A stretch of DNA of 64,000 bases from Purshia tridentata (Eukaryota > Streptophyta > Magnoliopsida > Rosales > Rosaceae), in NCBI GenBank assembly GCA_003254885.1, contig QANT01003336.1:1-64000 (forward strand), read 5' to 3'. The translations under genes were made by a program, and so were the position numbers. Position 1 is the first letter of the stretch, and each line of letters opens with the position of its first letter. Of the stretch, positions 13,691-24,700 are shown piece by piece. The notes beneath the pieces are model-generated. The model was not told where the DNA came from. It ran no database searches and was given only the letters and a program-made list of their open reading frames with translations.

Positions 13691-15079
13691 TTCATCTGTC
13701 AGCAAAACATCTCTGTTTAGGGTCATTGATGGAGGCTGATTTCATGCTTGGTTATGGAGCTTCCGTGCATGGCAGTATATTGCACCACAAGGACACGTGC
13801 TGCTCCCTGTAATCTTTATGTAAAAGAAGTAAACCTTGCCCCCATAACAAATCAGCTTGATCTCATTTTTTCTTCTGCCCCCTATTTCTTAGGCATAAAG
13901 ATGGTTTATTTAGGTTCGAGTAACTTACCCCTTTGTATCAAATCATCAAAGAAAAAAGGTTCTCCAGATGGGGGATTAATCTAAGAACTTGTACCTTAAC
14001 CATTTTCAATTCTTTTTATTTTTTTCTGTATTCTTCGTGTTTATGTCTTCTATATAGTGATATATATTAAAGTTGTTTCAGCCTATCGCGGCAAAATTCT
14101 GGTGAAAAAATACAGTAATTGATTCTGTCTATTTATTTTTATATTCAATTAGTTGAGCAGTTTTGAAGAAATGGTAATGCCTATGAAATATGAATTGGCC
14201 TTAAATAATTCTGTTCTTGAGTTGTTTCACTTTTCACCTTTAAGTGATTCAAGATCCGTCCTTCAACCCATGTCACTTGACCTACATTTCATGGCAATGC
14301 AATATAGAGTTTTGATAGGATAAGTTTTCTAAGGAAAGGTTCTTCTACCAGACAATATGACATAATGGGATCTAGATCCTGGAACAAAAGAAAAATACGA
14401 TAATACAAGTTAAAAATCTAAAACTCATGTTATGTTGGTGGAAGAGATATTTCTTTCGGCCAAAAGACCTTCATCGAATAAATATTTCAAAAGAAATCTC
14501 AAAAGGAATCTCAAAGACAAAAAGACACTGGCGTAACAGTTAAGGGCTAGTTCAGGAGACACCAACAAAACCCTAAGTCACTTCTTGGGCATCATGTTCA
14601 AAGGTTATAGAAGTACACGTCTCTCCATGGGTGATCTCAAAAACGAAAGTCTAGGATACTGTGTTGACAGGACCTTCTCTCATGCGGAAAAAAATAATGA
14701 AAAAAATACAAAAATAGAAATAATTGAAACGTAGCGTTACTTTTCAACTCAAATATTGTTTCTTCTTTCACACTCGTTCCGCATCTTCTCTCCGTAGGAG
14801 AGAAGAATTTGTGTGTTGACTACAAAAAAGAACTTACATTAACGAACAGACAAACGCGACCCCATAAAAAACCATTGCACTCAAAAATTGAGATTCTACT
14901 GTTCATCTATATTCTCTTTTTGTCTTTAGTATTTTGTATGTCCTAAGATTCACCTTGTTGCTCTCTAGCACTAGGAATGTGTTTGTCTTTTAATTTATTA
15001 CTTTGCATTTACTCAAGTGTAGTGTTTGAGATTATCCCTTTTGGTATTTATTGAAGTTTGGTATATTGTTTATTCTGTT
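13691..15079. other. ARABIDILLO 3' UTR and intergenic DNA
   Basis: The first few hundred bases probably contain the ARABIDILLO 3' UTR. I see no gene after that. A short segment (about 14356-14420, with GACATAATGGGATCTA) recurs in diverged form at about 16491-16570, next to the hAT-like repeat. This suggests an older dispersed repeat. Confidence 0.55.
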
Positions 15080-15481
15080 GGGGAATGCTATGTGCATTCT
15101 CTTTGTGCCGTCTCCTTTGTGCCTTCTCTCTTCTTTTGTTTATTTGACAATTTAATCTCACGATCGGAACCGTTCAATATCAAGATCATCATTTATAGAT
15201 CAACTCTGCAAAAAATTATCCAAATCAGAAATCGTTTAGTCATCTAACTGTTATCAAATAAATAGATGGTTTTGGTAACAGTTAAATTCACCGTTAGTTA
15301 TTTGATAACAGTTAAATAACTAAACGATTTCTGATTTGAATAATTTTTTGCAGAGTTGATCTATAAATGATGATCTTGATATTGAACGGTTCCGATCGTG
15401 AGATTAAATTGTCAAATAAACAAAAAAATAAAAAAGGCACAAGAAAAAGGCACAAAGAAAAAGCACGTAGCATTTCTCCTT
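15080..15481. mobile_element. Foldback MITE 1 (long terminal inverted repeats)
   Basis: Almost the whole element is one imperfect palindrome of about 400 bp. The left arm runs from GGGAATGCTATGTGC near 15081 and the right arm ends with its inverted partner GCACGTAGCATTTCTCC near 15480. The centre is near 15270. The inner arm sequences around the phrases CGATCGGAACCGTTCAATAT and CTAACTGTTATCAAATAA match closely when inverted. A candidate target duplication TTCTGTT lies at 15073-15079 and 15481-15487. There is no transposase, so it is non-autonomous. The superfamily is uncertain: 7-8 bp duplications would suit hAT. Confidence 0.8.
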
Positions 15482-15890
15482 TCTGTTTGTTTGAGTATTT
15501 ACACTTTGTTTGCCAATTTCGATTTCTTTAAGGAATACTTTCCTTATTTGGGCTCAGATCCCAACGTTTGGGTAACTAAAAGACCTTTTTTCTTTAAGTT
15601 GGTTTCATTTAATTTCCCCTTGCACATTTACATTTATTGTGTTTCCTTTGCATTTATTGCTTTCAATACCTCAATATGTTAAGTTCGCTATTAGAAACAC
15701 AATAGTTTATGAAACTGAGAACCTCACCCATATCATATTTCTTTCAAGTTATTAGTTAAGGTTTTTTTCTTTTACTTACATCGTGAGACATTTGCACCCA
15801 TTGTCACATTAAAATTTTCTCATCAAGTGAGAGTCCACACCACATAGTGAAGTCCTAGATTATTCTAGGCACATAAAATAGAAAAATATT

Positions 15891-16277
15891 TGGGTCACCC
15901 CACCCTTCGAAATTATAATTTCGGCAATGTTAACGCATACTCGGAACTGTTCACATTTTAGATCACCTATTATAGATCATCTATGCAAATCATTTGGTTA
16001 TATAATTGTTGTCAATTAAATAGAAAAAAATGAATGGTTTCGAATTAAAAAGTGATTTTTTGACCAAACCGTTGATTTTTTCTATTTAATTGACAACAAT
16101 TCTATAATCAAATGATTTNTTTAATTGACAACAATTCTATAATCAAATGATTTCTGATTGAGTTAATTTTTTACATAGATGATCTATAATAGGTGATCTA
16201 AAATGTGAACAATTCCGATTATATGCCAACGTTGCTAAAATTATAATTTCGAGAGGTGAAATGACCTCTGTGACCCA
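15891..16277. mobile_element. Foldback MITE 2, related to MITE 1
   Basis: Ends are TGGGTCAC at 15891 and its inverse TGACCCA at 16271-16277. Both arms share AAATTATAATTTCG near the ends, and the palindrome centre is near 16050. The inner sequence (GGAACTGTTCACATTTTAGA and following bases) resembles the corresponding part of MITE 1, so the two are diverged relatives 0.4 kb apart. The right arm contains a tandem copy of about 34 bp separated by the N at 16119. That is probably an assembly artefact and not a biological duplication. No clean target duplication is visible, and no coding capacity. Confidence 0.75.
16119..16119. other. Ambiguous base (N) inside duplicated MITE arm
   Basis: The same roughly 34-base segment, beginning TTTAATTGACAACAATTCTA, lies immediately before and after this single N. 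The opposite arm of the palindrome has only one copy. The simplest reading is that two overlapping contig ends were placed side by side. Confidence 0.8.
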
Positions 16278-16569
16278 AAAATTGTTCCATAAAATAACTT
16301 AAGCAGAGTAAAAGTTTTCTCTCAGCCCAGCTCAAGGAGTCAGATTTTCGGTAAAAGGACCATTTTGCTTATTTTTGACTGGGATTGTAATGTGGGTAGG
16401 TGGCACACCCGCACCTCAAAAGAATCCAAAGCAACCGATCCCAAACTCTCGGCCTGACACATGGTTGAGATTTTTTATGACCAAAACAAAATGACATAAT
16501 GGGATCTAAATGCTCTGCTTGTTTTTTTTTCGGAACAAAAGATAAACAAGACAAGACAAGTGAAAAATC

Positions 16570-16655
16570 TAGGGGTGGGCATGGTATGACATGGTATGAC
16601 ATGAACCTCATACATATCCCATACCATAAATTTTTAACTGGTATGGTATAAATTG
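16570..16655 (+). mobile_element. Detached left end of a hAT-like element
   Basis: It begins with TAGGGGTGGGCATGGTATGA and matches the left end at 17191 almost exactly for about 80 bases, then the two diverge after ACTGGTATGGTAT. It has no nearby matching right end of its own. It is either a second, truncated copy or the product of a duplication within the cluster. Confidence 0.65.
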
Positions 16656-16890
16656 TAAAATTAAAATACAAACTGAAACTATGATCTGAAATTGAAAAAT
16701 AAAAATACAAACTGAAACTGTGAACCGAAACTGTGATTTTTTTAGCTTATTAATTGTGTTAAACAACTAAAACTGCGACTTTATATCATTGAAATTGCAA
16801 GTGAAACTAAAATTGCAATGAAAATATGAGTAAAACTAAAACTGTTTACATAGTGTTGAAGCTGTTTGCATAGCGCTGAAGCTGTTTTGG

Positions 16891-17010
16891 ATTGTGGGTG
16901 GATTGATGTTATCTGAAAATTAAATTTGTGGTTGTGGGTGAGTTGATATTACCTAAAAATTAAATTTGTAATTGTTGGTGAGTTAATGTTACTTAAAAAT
17001 TAAATTTGTG
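16891..17010 (+). repeat. Three 40-bp tandem repeat units
   Basis: Units start at 16891, 16931 and 16971. Each carries TTGTGGGTG or TTGTTGGTG and ends with AAATTAAATTTGT. They differ from each other at several positions. They lie between the two left ends of the hAT-like cluster. Confidence 0.8.
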
Positions 17011-17430
17011 AGTTTTAATTAAATTAAAGGGGAGCTGTAAGTAAGTTATTAGATTTGGTTGGTTTTGATTAAATTTAAAATTTGGTAATACCTTAAAAGC
17101 TTAAATCACTCTTATTAAAAAACCAGAACCGAGAATAAGCAAAGAGAAATGCGGACCATCCGTTCTTGAGAACCATTTTATATATATGTGTAGGGGTGGG
17201 CATGGTATGACATGGTATGACATGAACCTCATACCTATCCCATACCATAAATTTTTAACTGGTATGGTATGGTATGGTATGAACATTTTCAAAAATGATA
17301 CCATACCATACCAATGTTTTACGGTTTCGGTATGAAACGGTATGGTATGATATTATGTCAACCTTTTAAACATTTTTTCTTTTTTTTGCCCAAACATTCA
17401 ACAACATATTTTTTCAATAAAAACAACATT

Positions 17431-18007
17431 TAAGAGAAAAACTTCAGAAAGTTGCTGATTTCTGCAGCAAATTTAAAAATTCATAGGATAATCATATGGG
17501 ATCATTTTTAAGCGATTCTTGGCTTAAAATAAAGGTGTATGTGTCTATTTTTACGTGCTGAAACAGTTTTACAAAACTAAAAGCATAAATATAATTATGT
17601 TGAAAAAAAGGCAGCAAGGTCAAAAACTGATTTTATGCAAAAGCACTGTTCATTTGGTCAAAAATCTCAATTTCGTGTATGTTGAGTCAAAACGAGTAAA
17701 GCCAATTGGAACACATCTAAAAACATGTTTATAAACCACTGTATCAATTTCAAAATCCAACTCCAAGTGTATCAAAATTCGAGCATCAAAACCTAAGGAT
17801 TTCTTAAGAGAAAAACTGCAGAAAGTTGCTGATTTCTGCAGCAAATTTAAAAATTCATATCTCAATCATATGGGATCATTTTTAAGCGATTCTTGGCTTA
17901 AAATAAAGGTGTATGTGTCTATTTTTACGTGCTGAAACAGTTTTACAAAAATAAAAGCATAAATATAATTATGTTGAAAACAAGGCAGCAAGGTCAAAAA
18001 CTGATTT
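17431..18007 (+). repeat. 203-bp direct repeat inside the hAT-like element
   Basis: Copies at 17431-17633 and 17805-18007, offset 374 with no indels. By eye they differ at about seven positions, four of them clustered in the phrase after AAATTCATA. The 171 bp between them is unique. No frame or known domain is evident. Confidence 0.85.
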
Positions 18008-18170
18008 CATTAAATGAAATCCAAGGGCTGTGGTGACAATCCCACAAATTGAAAAATTGTGGGAATCCCACAGCATAGCCCTACTGTAATTTATATGTTT
18101 TAATTTGTATCATATATACATATTATTACATATCCTTATTGTACTATATCTTAATTTCTTAAGCTTTAAG

Positions 18171-18302
18171 CCTTAAGGTATAGGGTATGTAATATAGTAT
18201 ATAACTATATACCATATCCTAATATTAACTTAAGCCTTAAGCCTTAAGGTATAGGGTATGTGAAATAGTATATAACTATATACCATATCCTAATATTATA
18301 TC
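18171..18302 (+). repeat. 71-bp tandem duplication
   Basis: Two units start with CCTTAAGGTATAGGGTATGT at 18171 and 18242 and run through ACTATATACCATATCCTAAT. The area up to about 18540 is extremely AT-rich with many short inverted repeats (GATATGATATAAATTA and similar). Confidence 0.75.
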
Positions 18303-19248
18303 ATATCATAATATTAGGATATGATATAAATTAACTATAAATTATAGTATACTATATAGTATATAGCATATACCATTACTATATTACTGTGAATTATAAT
18401 ATTAGCCAATTAGGATATAGGGTATAGTGTTTACTATTAGGGTTTAGGATTTAAATACTTTAAGATATAACATAATATTATGATATGATATAAATTATTA
18501 AATTAAATTGTAGTATATACTAAGTTATACTATATTTTTAATTAGTTTTTTTTATAAATGTTAATTAAAATACTTAAATTTAAATTTAATTAATGTTCGG
18601 TATGGTATGGTATTGGTCGGTATTGAAAGAGTGAAACCGTTTCCATACCATTTGAGATCGGTACGGTATGGTTTCGGTATGGTATAGGGATCGGTATCAT
18701 TTTTCGGTATGAAACTTAACACGGAACGGTATGGAATCGGTATGGAACGGTATAGCGGAATGAAGTGCCCACCCCTAAGTAATATCACATCCTCGATCTG
18801 TAACGGGAACATGCAAGTTTCTCTCTTCTATATTCTACGATGATGCTCATCGATCTTCATTTCTTCTTAAGGCTTGATAAGTGGACACTTGTATTCCCAT
18901 GGCGCCTGATCTTGATGTTTTGGGTGGGCTAGAAACCATAGATACTTACAGGCCAATAAATAGAAAAAAACTATACATACTTAATTAATAGCTTTGTTAA
19001 TTAGAATAATAATTACACCCAACATAATTACTAATTGTTTGGTAAACCATGTCGGAGGCAAAGCTGAAAGCTCACCTCTATGCGCCTTACATTGCGCCCG
19101 AGGTTAGCTGGAGAGATCGACCATGTTGTTTATTCACTTTGACTTTTGCCTTCAACTCTCAGTTATACGTTTCTTTGTGCTGCACATATATTATATACTT
19201 TCTCCTTAGCTATCAACAAAAGGACGTTGTGCTTAATTTGCATACACA

Positions 19249-19268
19249 TATATATATATATATATATA
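19249..19268. repeat. (TA)10 microsatellite
   Basis: A pure TA tract downstream of the F-box gene at 19699-20898, in otherwise featureless AT-rich DNA. I see no gene between 18778 and 19698. Confidence 0.85.
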
Positions 19269-19698
19269 AAATACATATCATATTTTAATGTATATCAATT
19301 TGATTATGATTTGTGGTGATGTACGTGGATATGAAACTTTGAATCTTCAACGACAAGAATGCCTCGGAAGTTTGCACTTGATTAAAACTTGTATCTTTAT
19401 AGGCTTACATTTCTATTGTTTCTATAATTGAAAAATTGCTCTAAAATCTATAAATTGTGATGTTATCATATATAGCTCCTCAGATCATTGCGATGTTAAG
19501 ATAAACTGTGATACTGCAAGTAATAATGTAATATTATAAAGAAAACAAAAAACTTAGCACAGTGCATAGGTAGCAGTGCACAATAGAGACAATGAACCTT
19601 TTAGCAATTAGAAGCAATCAGAACAGAAATTGATGTCATGCCACAATTAGCTACATTCAGGACTTTGCAATTGCACATAAACAAGAAACATGAAATGC

Positions 19699-20898
19699 TC
19701 AACCTCTGATGACATCTTTAGGCGAAAGAAAGCTTGGAGTATAGACAAATGCTTTTAACACCTCCAGTCCCTCAACCCTCACATCATCCAATGGAGCTGT
19801 AAAAGCCCGCAAGTTGGTTCTATACAAGGACAACACTGTCCCCTTATCTGTAAGTTTCAATACATGAAGTCGAGGTGTAGCATAAGGGCCTAAAATTTCA
19901 ACCACTTTGGTCCAACACCCTTTAACACCATAATCCTTCATCACCCAAATTTCTAGATAACCCTCATCCATGCAAACACTGAGGGAGAGCCAACCTCTCA
20001 ACACTCCAAGTCTAAAGAAATTTTTACTCAAAAATTCATTTGAATGATTATATATAGATTGTTCCAGAGGACAAGGCGGTAGTGGAAACTTTTGGAAATT
20101 CTCGCTACCAACTTCAAAGGCACATATGAAGGCACCACTCTTACTACTTTGACCAGTCCAATGAAGAAAGCCATTCAGGTAAGTCCCATATGATTTACAT
20201 ACACCCCCAAGATCAGGGTATACACATTTGCCAATGCTTTTCCAAATCTCAGAGCCAACAGTTAAAACCATGATCTCTCCTTCTTCTACAGATTCAGATC
20301 CTTCGCTTGGAAAGGTGATTACAACCACTTTGTATACATCAAAGATAGGACAATAACCAAACCCAAAGATAAAGGAATGCAGACTAATTATCTTATTAAG
20401 TCTTGGAAGAGCTAAAGACTCACCAATAATGGGATTGGCTATATAAAAATAGCCATCGTTTGTACGCATATCCACCAGGCATAGTAAACCATTGCATGAA
20501 CCCACAACTCTTACACCAGAAGCTACAGAAAACTCCTTAAGTACGATATCATTTGGGTTTGGGTTTGAGGCCTTGGAGAGGTCAACCAAGCGGAAGTGGT
20601 GGGAGGCTATGTCATTCCAAACTTGGAGTAAAAGGCAAGTGGGTGTTCCTGAAAATAGGTATTTGGTGAACTCGGGGTCTGAGAGTGAACAACGCCAAGA
20701 TTTGCACACACGCCTGCATTGGATGAGAGTTTTAATTGGGATTTTGCAGAAAATCTCAGCTATTATGTGGTCTTGCAATTGCAGAATGTAGCAGGGCTTC
20801 TTATAATAAAGCTCTCCTTGGAATTCTTCTTCACCTTGTTTTTGCGGTCTGCTAGTGTATAGTTTGATATGCTTGTTCATGGATGAAGCGTCGTCCAT
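19699..20898 (-). CDS. F-box protein with F-box-associated domain
   Basis: Single-exon gene of 399 residues. Residues 41-80 are an F-box (LQDHIIAEIFCKIPIKTLIQ followed by CRRVCKSWR), the Skp1-binding part of an SCF ubiquitin ligase. The rest has the layout of plant F-box-associated domains: VVGSCNGLLCL after about residue 130, then FGFGYCP, and YLEIWVMKDYGVKGCWTKVV near the C-terminus. It belongs to the same broad group as the F-box gene at 57257-58486, but is clearly diverged from it. Its target is unknown. A second methionine (residue 7) could also start translation. Upstream on the minus strand an AAG|GTAAGTAAG donor near 21135-21145 and a possible acceptor near 20960 suggest a 5' UTR intron. 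Several GGCCCA-type site II motifs lie at 21420-21505. Confidence 0.9.
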   Translation of the reverse strand: MDDASSMNKHIKLYTSRPQKQGEEEFQGELYYKKPCYILQLQDHIIAEIFCKIPIKTLIQCRRVCKSWRCSLSDPEFTKYLFSGTPTCLLLQVWNDIASHHFRLVDLSKASNPNPNDIVLKEFSVASGVRVVGSCNGLLCLVDMRTNDGYFYIANPIIGESLALPRLNKIISLHSFIFGFGYCPIFDVYKVVVITFPSEGSESVEEGEIMVLTVGSEIWKSIGKCVYPDLGGVCKSYGTYLNGFLHWTGQSSKSGAFICAFEVGSENFQKFPLPPCPLEQSIYNHSNEFLSKNFFRLGVLRGWLSLSVCMDEGYLEIWVMKDYGVKGCWTKVVEILGPYATPRLHVLKLTDKGTVLSLYRTNLRAFTAPLDDVRVEGLEVLKAFVYTPSFLSPKDVIRG

Positions 20899-20959
20899 GA
20901 ACTATTCAATCATTGGCAGATTCTATTTACCTCAACACTTTTTCCCAACTACACAGAGT

Positions 20960-21590
20960 CGTAGACTTCATAAGAAAAAAAATTAAAAAGTTACAAAAAA
21001 CAAGTCACTTGGAAACCAAAAGTATAGTCAAAGTGTTTTCTACTTATAAGAACAGACGGTTTATTTATGCATATAACATAAATTAACAGTTTAACAGAAA
21101 ATCTGAAATCCGAATGCAGAGAAGTGATTAAACTTACTTACCTTACGCTAGAAATTAACACAGAAATCCCCCAAATACAGTAAATTTATTGAAAAAAAAT
21201 TAATCTGATATCTGTAATAAAAAACACAGAACAAGACTGTTAGATGAGAAACATATATAAATCGAAGGAGACTGAGAATGAGAGAACTGAAATGTAAAGA
21301 TAAAAATCAAACCTTGTTGGCGACTGGCGAATATAAGTAGAAGGAAGATGGAAGGAGAAACAGAGATATCGATACTACCAGCATCACCTAATTATACATA
21401 CTAAAGTTTCTTTGTCGGCCCGAAGCCCAAAACAAGGAAGCTATCGTTTGCCCATACTAGGCCCGAGAAAGAAGCGTTAAGTTATATATTATATAGGCCC
21501 AGGCTATACCGACCACTCTTTACCGCTGAGTTCACCACCCTCTCAACATTTTTTAGCCCGAGAAAGAAGCGTTAAGTTATATATTATATA
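20960..21590 (-). promoter_or_regulatory. Leader and promoter region of the F-box gene
   Basis: This span probably contains the 5' UTR, a possible leader intron and the promoter. GCCCA or TGGGC cores (site II type, known as TCP-binding elements in plant promoters) recur between 21420 and 21505. A 35-base exact direct repeat starting GCCCGAGAAAGAAGCG lies at 21461-21495 and 21556-21590. The assignment to this gene is inferred from position. Confidence 0.4.
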
Positions 21591-21597
21591 TCCACTA

Positions 21598-21720
21598 ATG
21601 TTAGGGTTGGGCATCTACTCGAAAAAACTGACAACCCGACCGGACCGATATGTTGGGTTGGGTCGGGTCAGGCCTGTGCCACGTCAGCACCAATGGCTTG
21701 CTAGACCAATGCTTATTGGG
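21598..21720 (+). repeat. Degenerate hAT-MITE end-like sequence
   Basis: TTAGGGTTGGGCATCTACTC followed by repeated CCGACC and GGGTTGGGTCGGGT units resembles the left end and subterminal repeats of plant hAT MITEs. No matching right end was found nearby, so it may be a fragment or a coincidence of composition. Confidence 0.35.
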
Positions 21721-24700
21721 CCAGTAACAGTTTTGGGCCTCCACCGCCCGTTATTATTTTAATTTGGAATAAGAGTTTTAAAAGAATCTAATTCCAAAAT
21801 GGGAATTTTGCTTAATACTTGTAATTGTGCCCACTTCATTATTACCGTAGCTATAATTTATAGGGTTTTTTGTTTTAAAGGGGAATGGATAAGCAATTAG
21901 CAATGTAGAGATAGAAGTAAAAACACTCGATATCAAATCTAACAATGAAGACAATGTTTGTTAATTTATTGCGCCAATATTTTCTTAACTTGTGGCATAA
22001 ATTGTGTCTCCCACATTTATTGGTTATTTGTTAGTCATGATGTAATGGATGTGGGAAATGGATTGTTACTTGTTGTAATGGGACATGTGTAGATTAAGTT
22101 ACTTTCCTAGCTAATAAAATAAAAGAGATCATCATAGAACCGTTCAATATTTATGTGCTAATGTCAATTGATCTAGTAGCCATTGTCAACTACTAGCTAG
22201 TTTTCTGCAAGATAAAATTTTGGAAGTAGACCAAGTTTCAATTCAATCGAATGAAAGCATATATAAGCTTAGAAGTGAAATCATAAGCGGTTGAACAACT
22301 TATATTTTTTTGAATTGGGTTGGGGACAACAACACCACAGAAAGTTCAAAGTTGTATTAACTAATTAATTAGTGCACAGTAGTTGATACCATCTATAAAC
22401 TAATATATGTTAGTAATAAACATTACATGGTAGGGTCGTGGGCTCACGTACCCTTTAAAAAATAGTTTTTTTCGATTTTTTTCTTGTGGGAGGTCTTGAT
22501 CTCAGATTCTCAATTCGATTTTCAAATAAAAAGGGTAATTTCTTGGCCCATATTTGGCGATAAAGGGCTGTCATACACTTGGTCACGTTCATATAGTCCT
22601 AATTAAATTATCACTTGCCTGGTCATTAGAATTGAATTATTAATATTGTTCCGTATTTGGCTTGGAAAAGGTGATGAATTAAGTCACCTTGAAAAGGTGA
22701 CACAATAATTTCGGATGTATAAGTTAGGTAATTCATTTTGCTTATAGTTTCGAACCTTTTTGAGAAAAATATCACACTTAATAAGTTTATTAGACTTGAC
22801 CAAACTAAATTGAATTTAGGTTAAGTTGGAGAAAAAATATTTATGCTGGACCATAATTAATAGTGGGCTCATACTGATTTGTTGTCCAACTATATATAGG
22901 ATGGAAAAATAGTAAATCGTAGATTTAAAAATGATTATATGTATAAAAAAAAGGATGGTAGAGTACTAGAGTGTGCATGATTAATCTAAAAGCAGAGTTG
23001 GTAATACATGCAATCTTTTTTCCCAAGAAAGCAAAACCCAATGTCAAAAAGCAGAGTGAAAATTTAACTTTGGCATCTTGCTTTGAAAACTTACCAAAAG
23101 TTTGGCAACTATTTCTTTGAAAATTGTTCAGATAAAAGCAAAGTGTTCACGATTTTCTTTACAGAATGAGTACTAGCTAGTAATTATTTATGAGAGGATG
23201 GATCATCTAACTACAACAACAACATGCATAGGATAAATGGATAATCTAAAGCAATAGTTTGTATATATGCATTAATCTTTCTCTATGAGAAAGCAAACCA
23301 AAGTGTTATTTATGATGCTAATGATCACTGAGATCTTCATCATGAACACTTTCTAGTATGCTTCAGCCTTCACTGGTATAAAATGTGGTAGCCAGCAAAG
23401 CAATCATGCGGTTCATACCCACAATAGCCCATAGGTGATGCCCCATATCATTGAAATATATCTATTTAATTGAGTAAGTGTTGCATTGTACAATTACATA
23501 ATACAATGCTGAGATGGCGACTTTGCTTAGGCAACACTAGTTTTTCTCTTTGTAGTAAAGGAAAGAAGTAGGTGATAGCACGTGTAATACATATAATTTG
23601 AGTCATAATTCAATATCGTTGGTTCTCAACTTCTCATCGCAGGCCAAAAAAACAAGCCATTTATCGAATAAAACGAGTAATATAATAACCCGCAACATTG
23701 GGACCCACCATAAACCAGGCTCAAAGCTCTTGTATTTGTAACAATGCAGGCCGGCCCAACACTAAACACATGTACATGTCCTAATATGGGAAATTGGGAT
23801 GTTAAGTTTGAAGAGTATATTATTTACCAGTTTTTTAGTATCCGGTTGGTATTAGACATAGTCTTAATCATTAAATTATGAGTAGAAAGAAAAAAATTCA
23901 GAAAATAAATCATGATTTAATGGCTAAGATCTTTGTTTGATACCAAACAAATACCGAAAAAAAAGTAAGCAATCTCGTCTCTTAAATTTGGGCTTCCAAA
24001 GAGCAAGGATCCTTTGTTATGATCCCTACTCCAACTCCATGCATCCGCATCGGCACACGTGTGCATTGTTTGTATGCAAGATAAGAGTACATGTAACTTA
24101 GCATACGTGGCTTTGCCATGTCCGAACAAGGCCAATAACACAGATAGATTAATTATAACAATATATCTCAATTATATTTTATTTTTCAACTTTATATCTT
24201 ACATTCAAAAACTTGCACTAAAAGTGTAAAATAAAAAATAAAACTTTTTAAAATTAATATTTTAGACCGAAAAAAAAACTGAAACAATTAATGAAAAAGG
24301 GTGGGTAGTTATCCTCATATATATAAGACACCGGCACGTGATAACACCCTTGGTTTTTGGCGCGCTCAAAGGGGACTGGCCCACTTCTAGTAGGCCCCAC
24401 AAATGCCAGCTCACCAGCACTTCAGACAATCATTTCGCGGCCATGAAACAGTTAAAAGACACTGCCTGAAAATGCCCCCCCTCTCCGCTGTTTAATTACG
24501 GATATGCCCTTCCCAAGCTTTCAAAACATGTCGATTGTTTTTGTCCTCGATCTCGAACTCAACTACTTGTTTGGATGCAAATGAGGAAACTTGAATCTTG
24601 CTCCAACCCTGTCCATTGACTTATTCTTTGAGTTTTTCTTTCTAAATTAGATTTTAATTTGCTTTTAGAAAAGTTTCTGCTTTTTAGATGGAGGTAATTA

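Larger units (their letters stand above)
17191..18777. mobile_element. Non-autonomous hAT-like element with GGTATGG subterminal repeats
   Basis: The ends are a perfect 12-bp inverted repeat, TAGGGGTGGGCA at 17191-17202 and TGCCCACCCCTA at 18766-18777. Both ends carry many short GGTATGG or CGGTATGG units (17258-17350 and 18598-18755), like the subterminal binding sites of hAT transposases. The AG-GGGTGGGC type end is common among plant hAT MITEs. There is no transposase frame in the 1.6 kb. The flanking 8-mers (17183-17190 TATATGTG and 18778-18785 AGTAATAT) do not match, so the two ends may come from different insertions or the site was rearranged. Confidence 0.7.

Noticed and set aside
23385-23456. 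Minus-strand stretch reading MGHHLWAIVGMNRMIAL and ending in a stop
   Set aside because: It looks protein-like over about 27 codons, but I cannot place it in a family, and no further exons are evident. It may be a gene fragment; a translated search would settle it.
23917-24171. 84-codon open frame on the minus strand
   Set aside because: No ATG at its start, no domain, no promoter or splice context.
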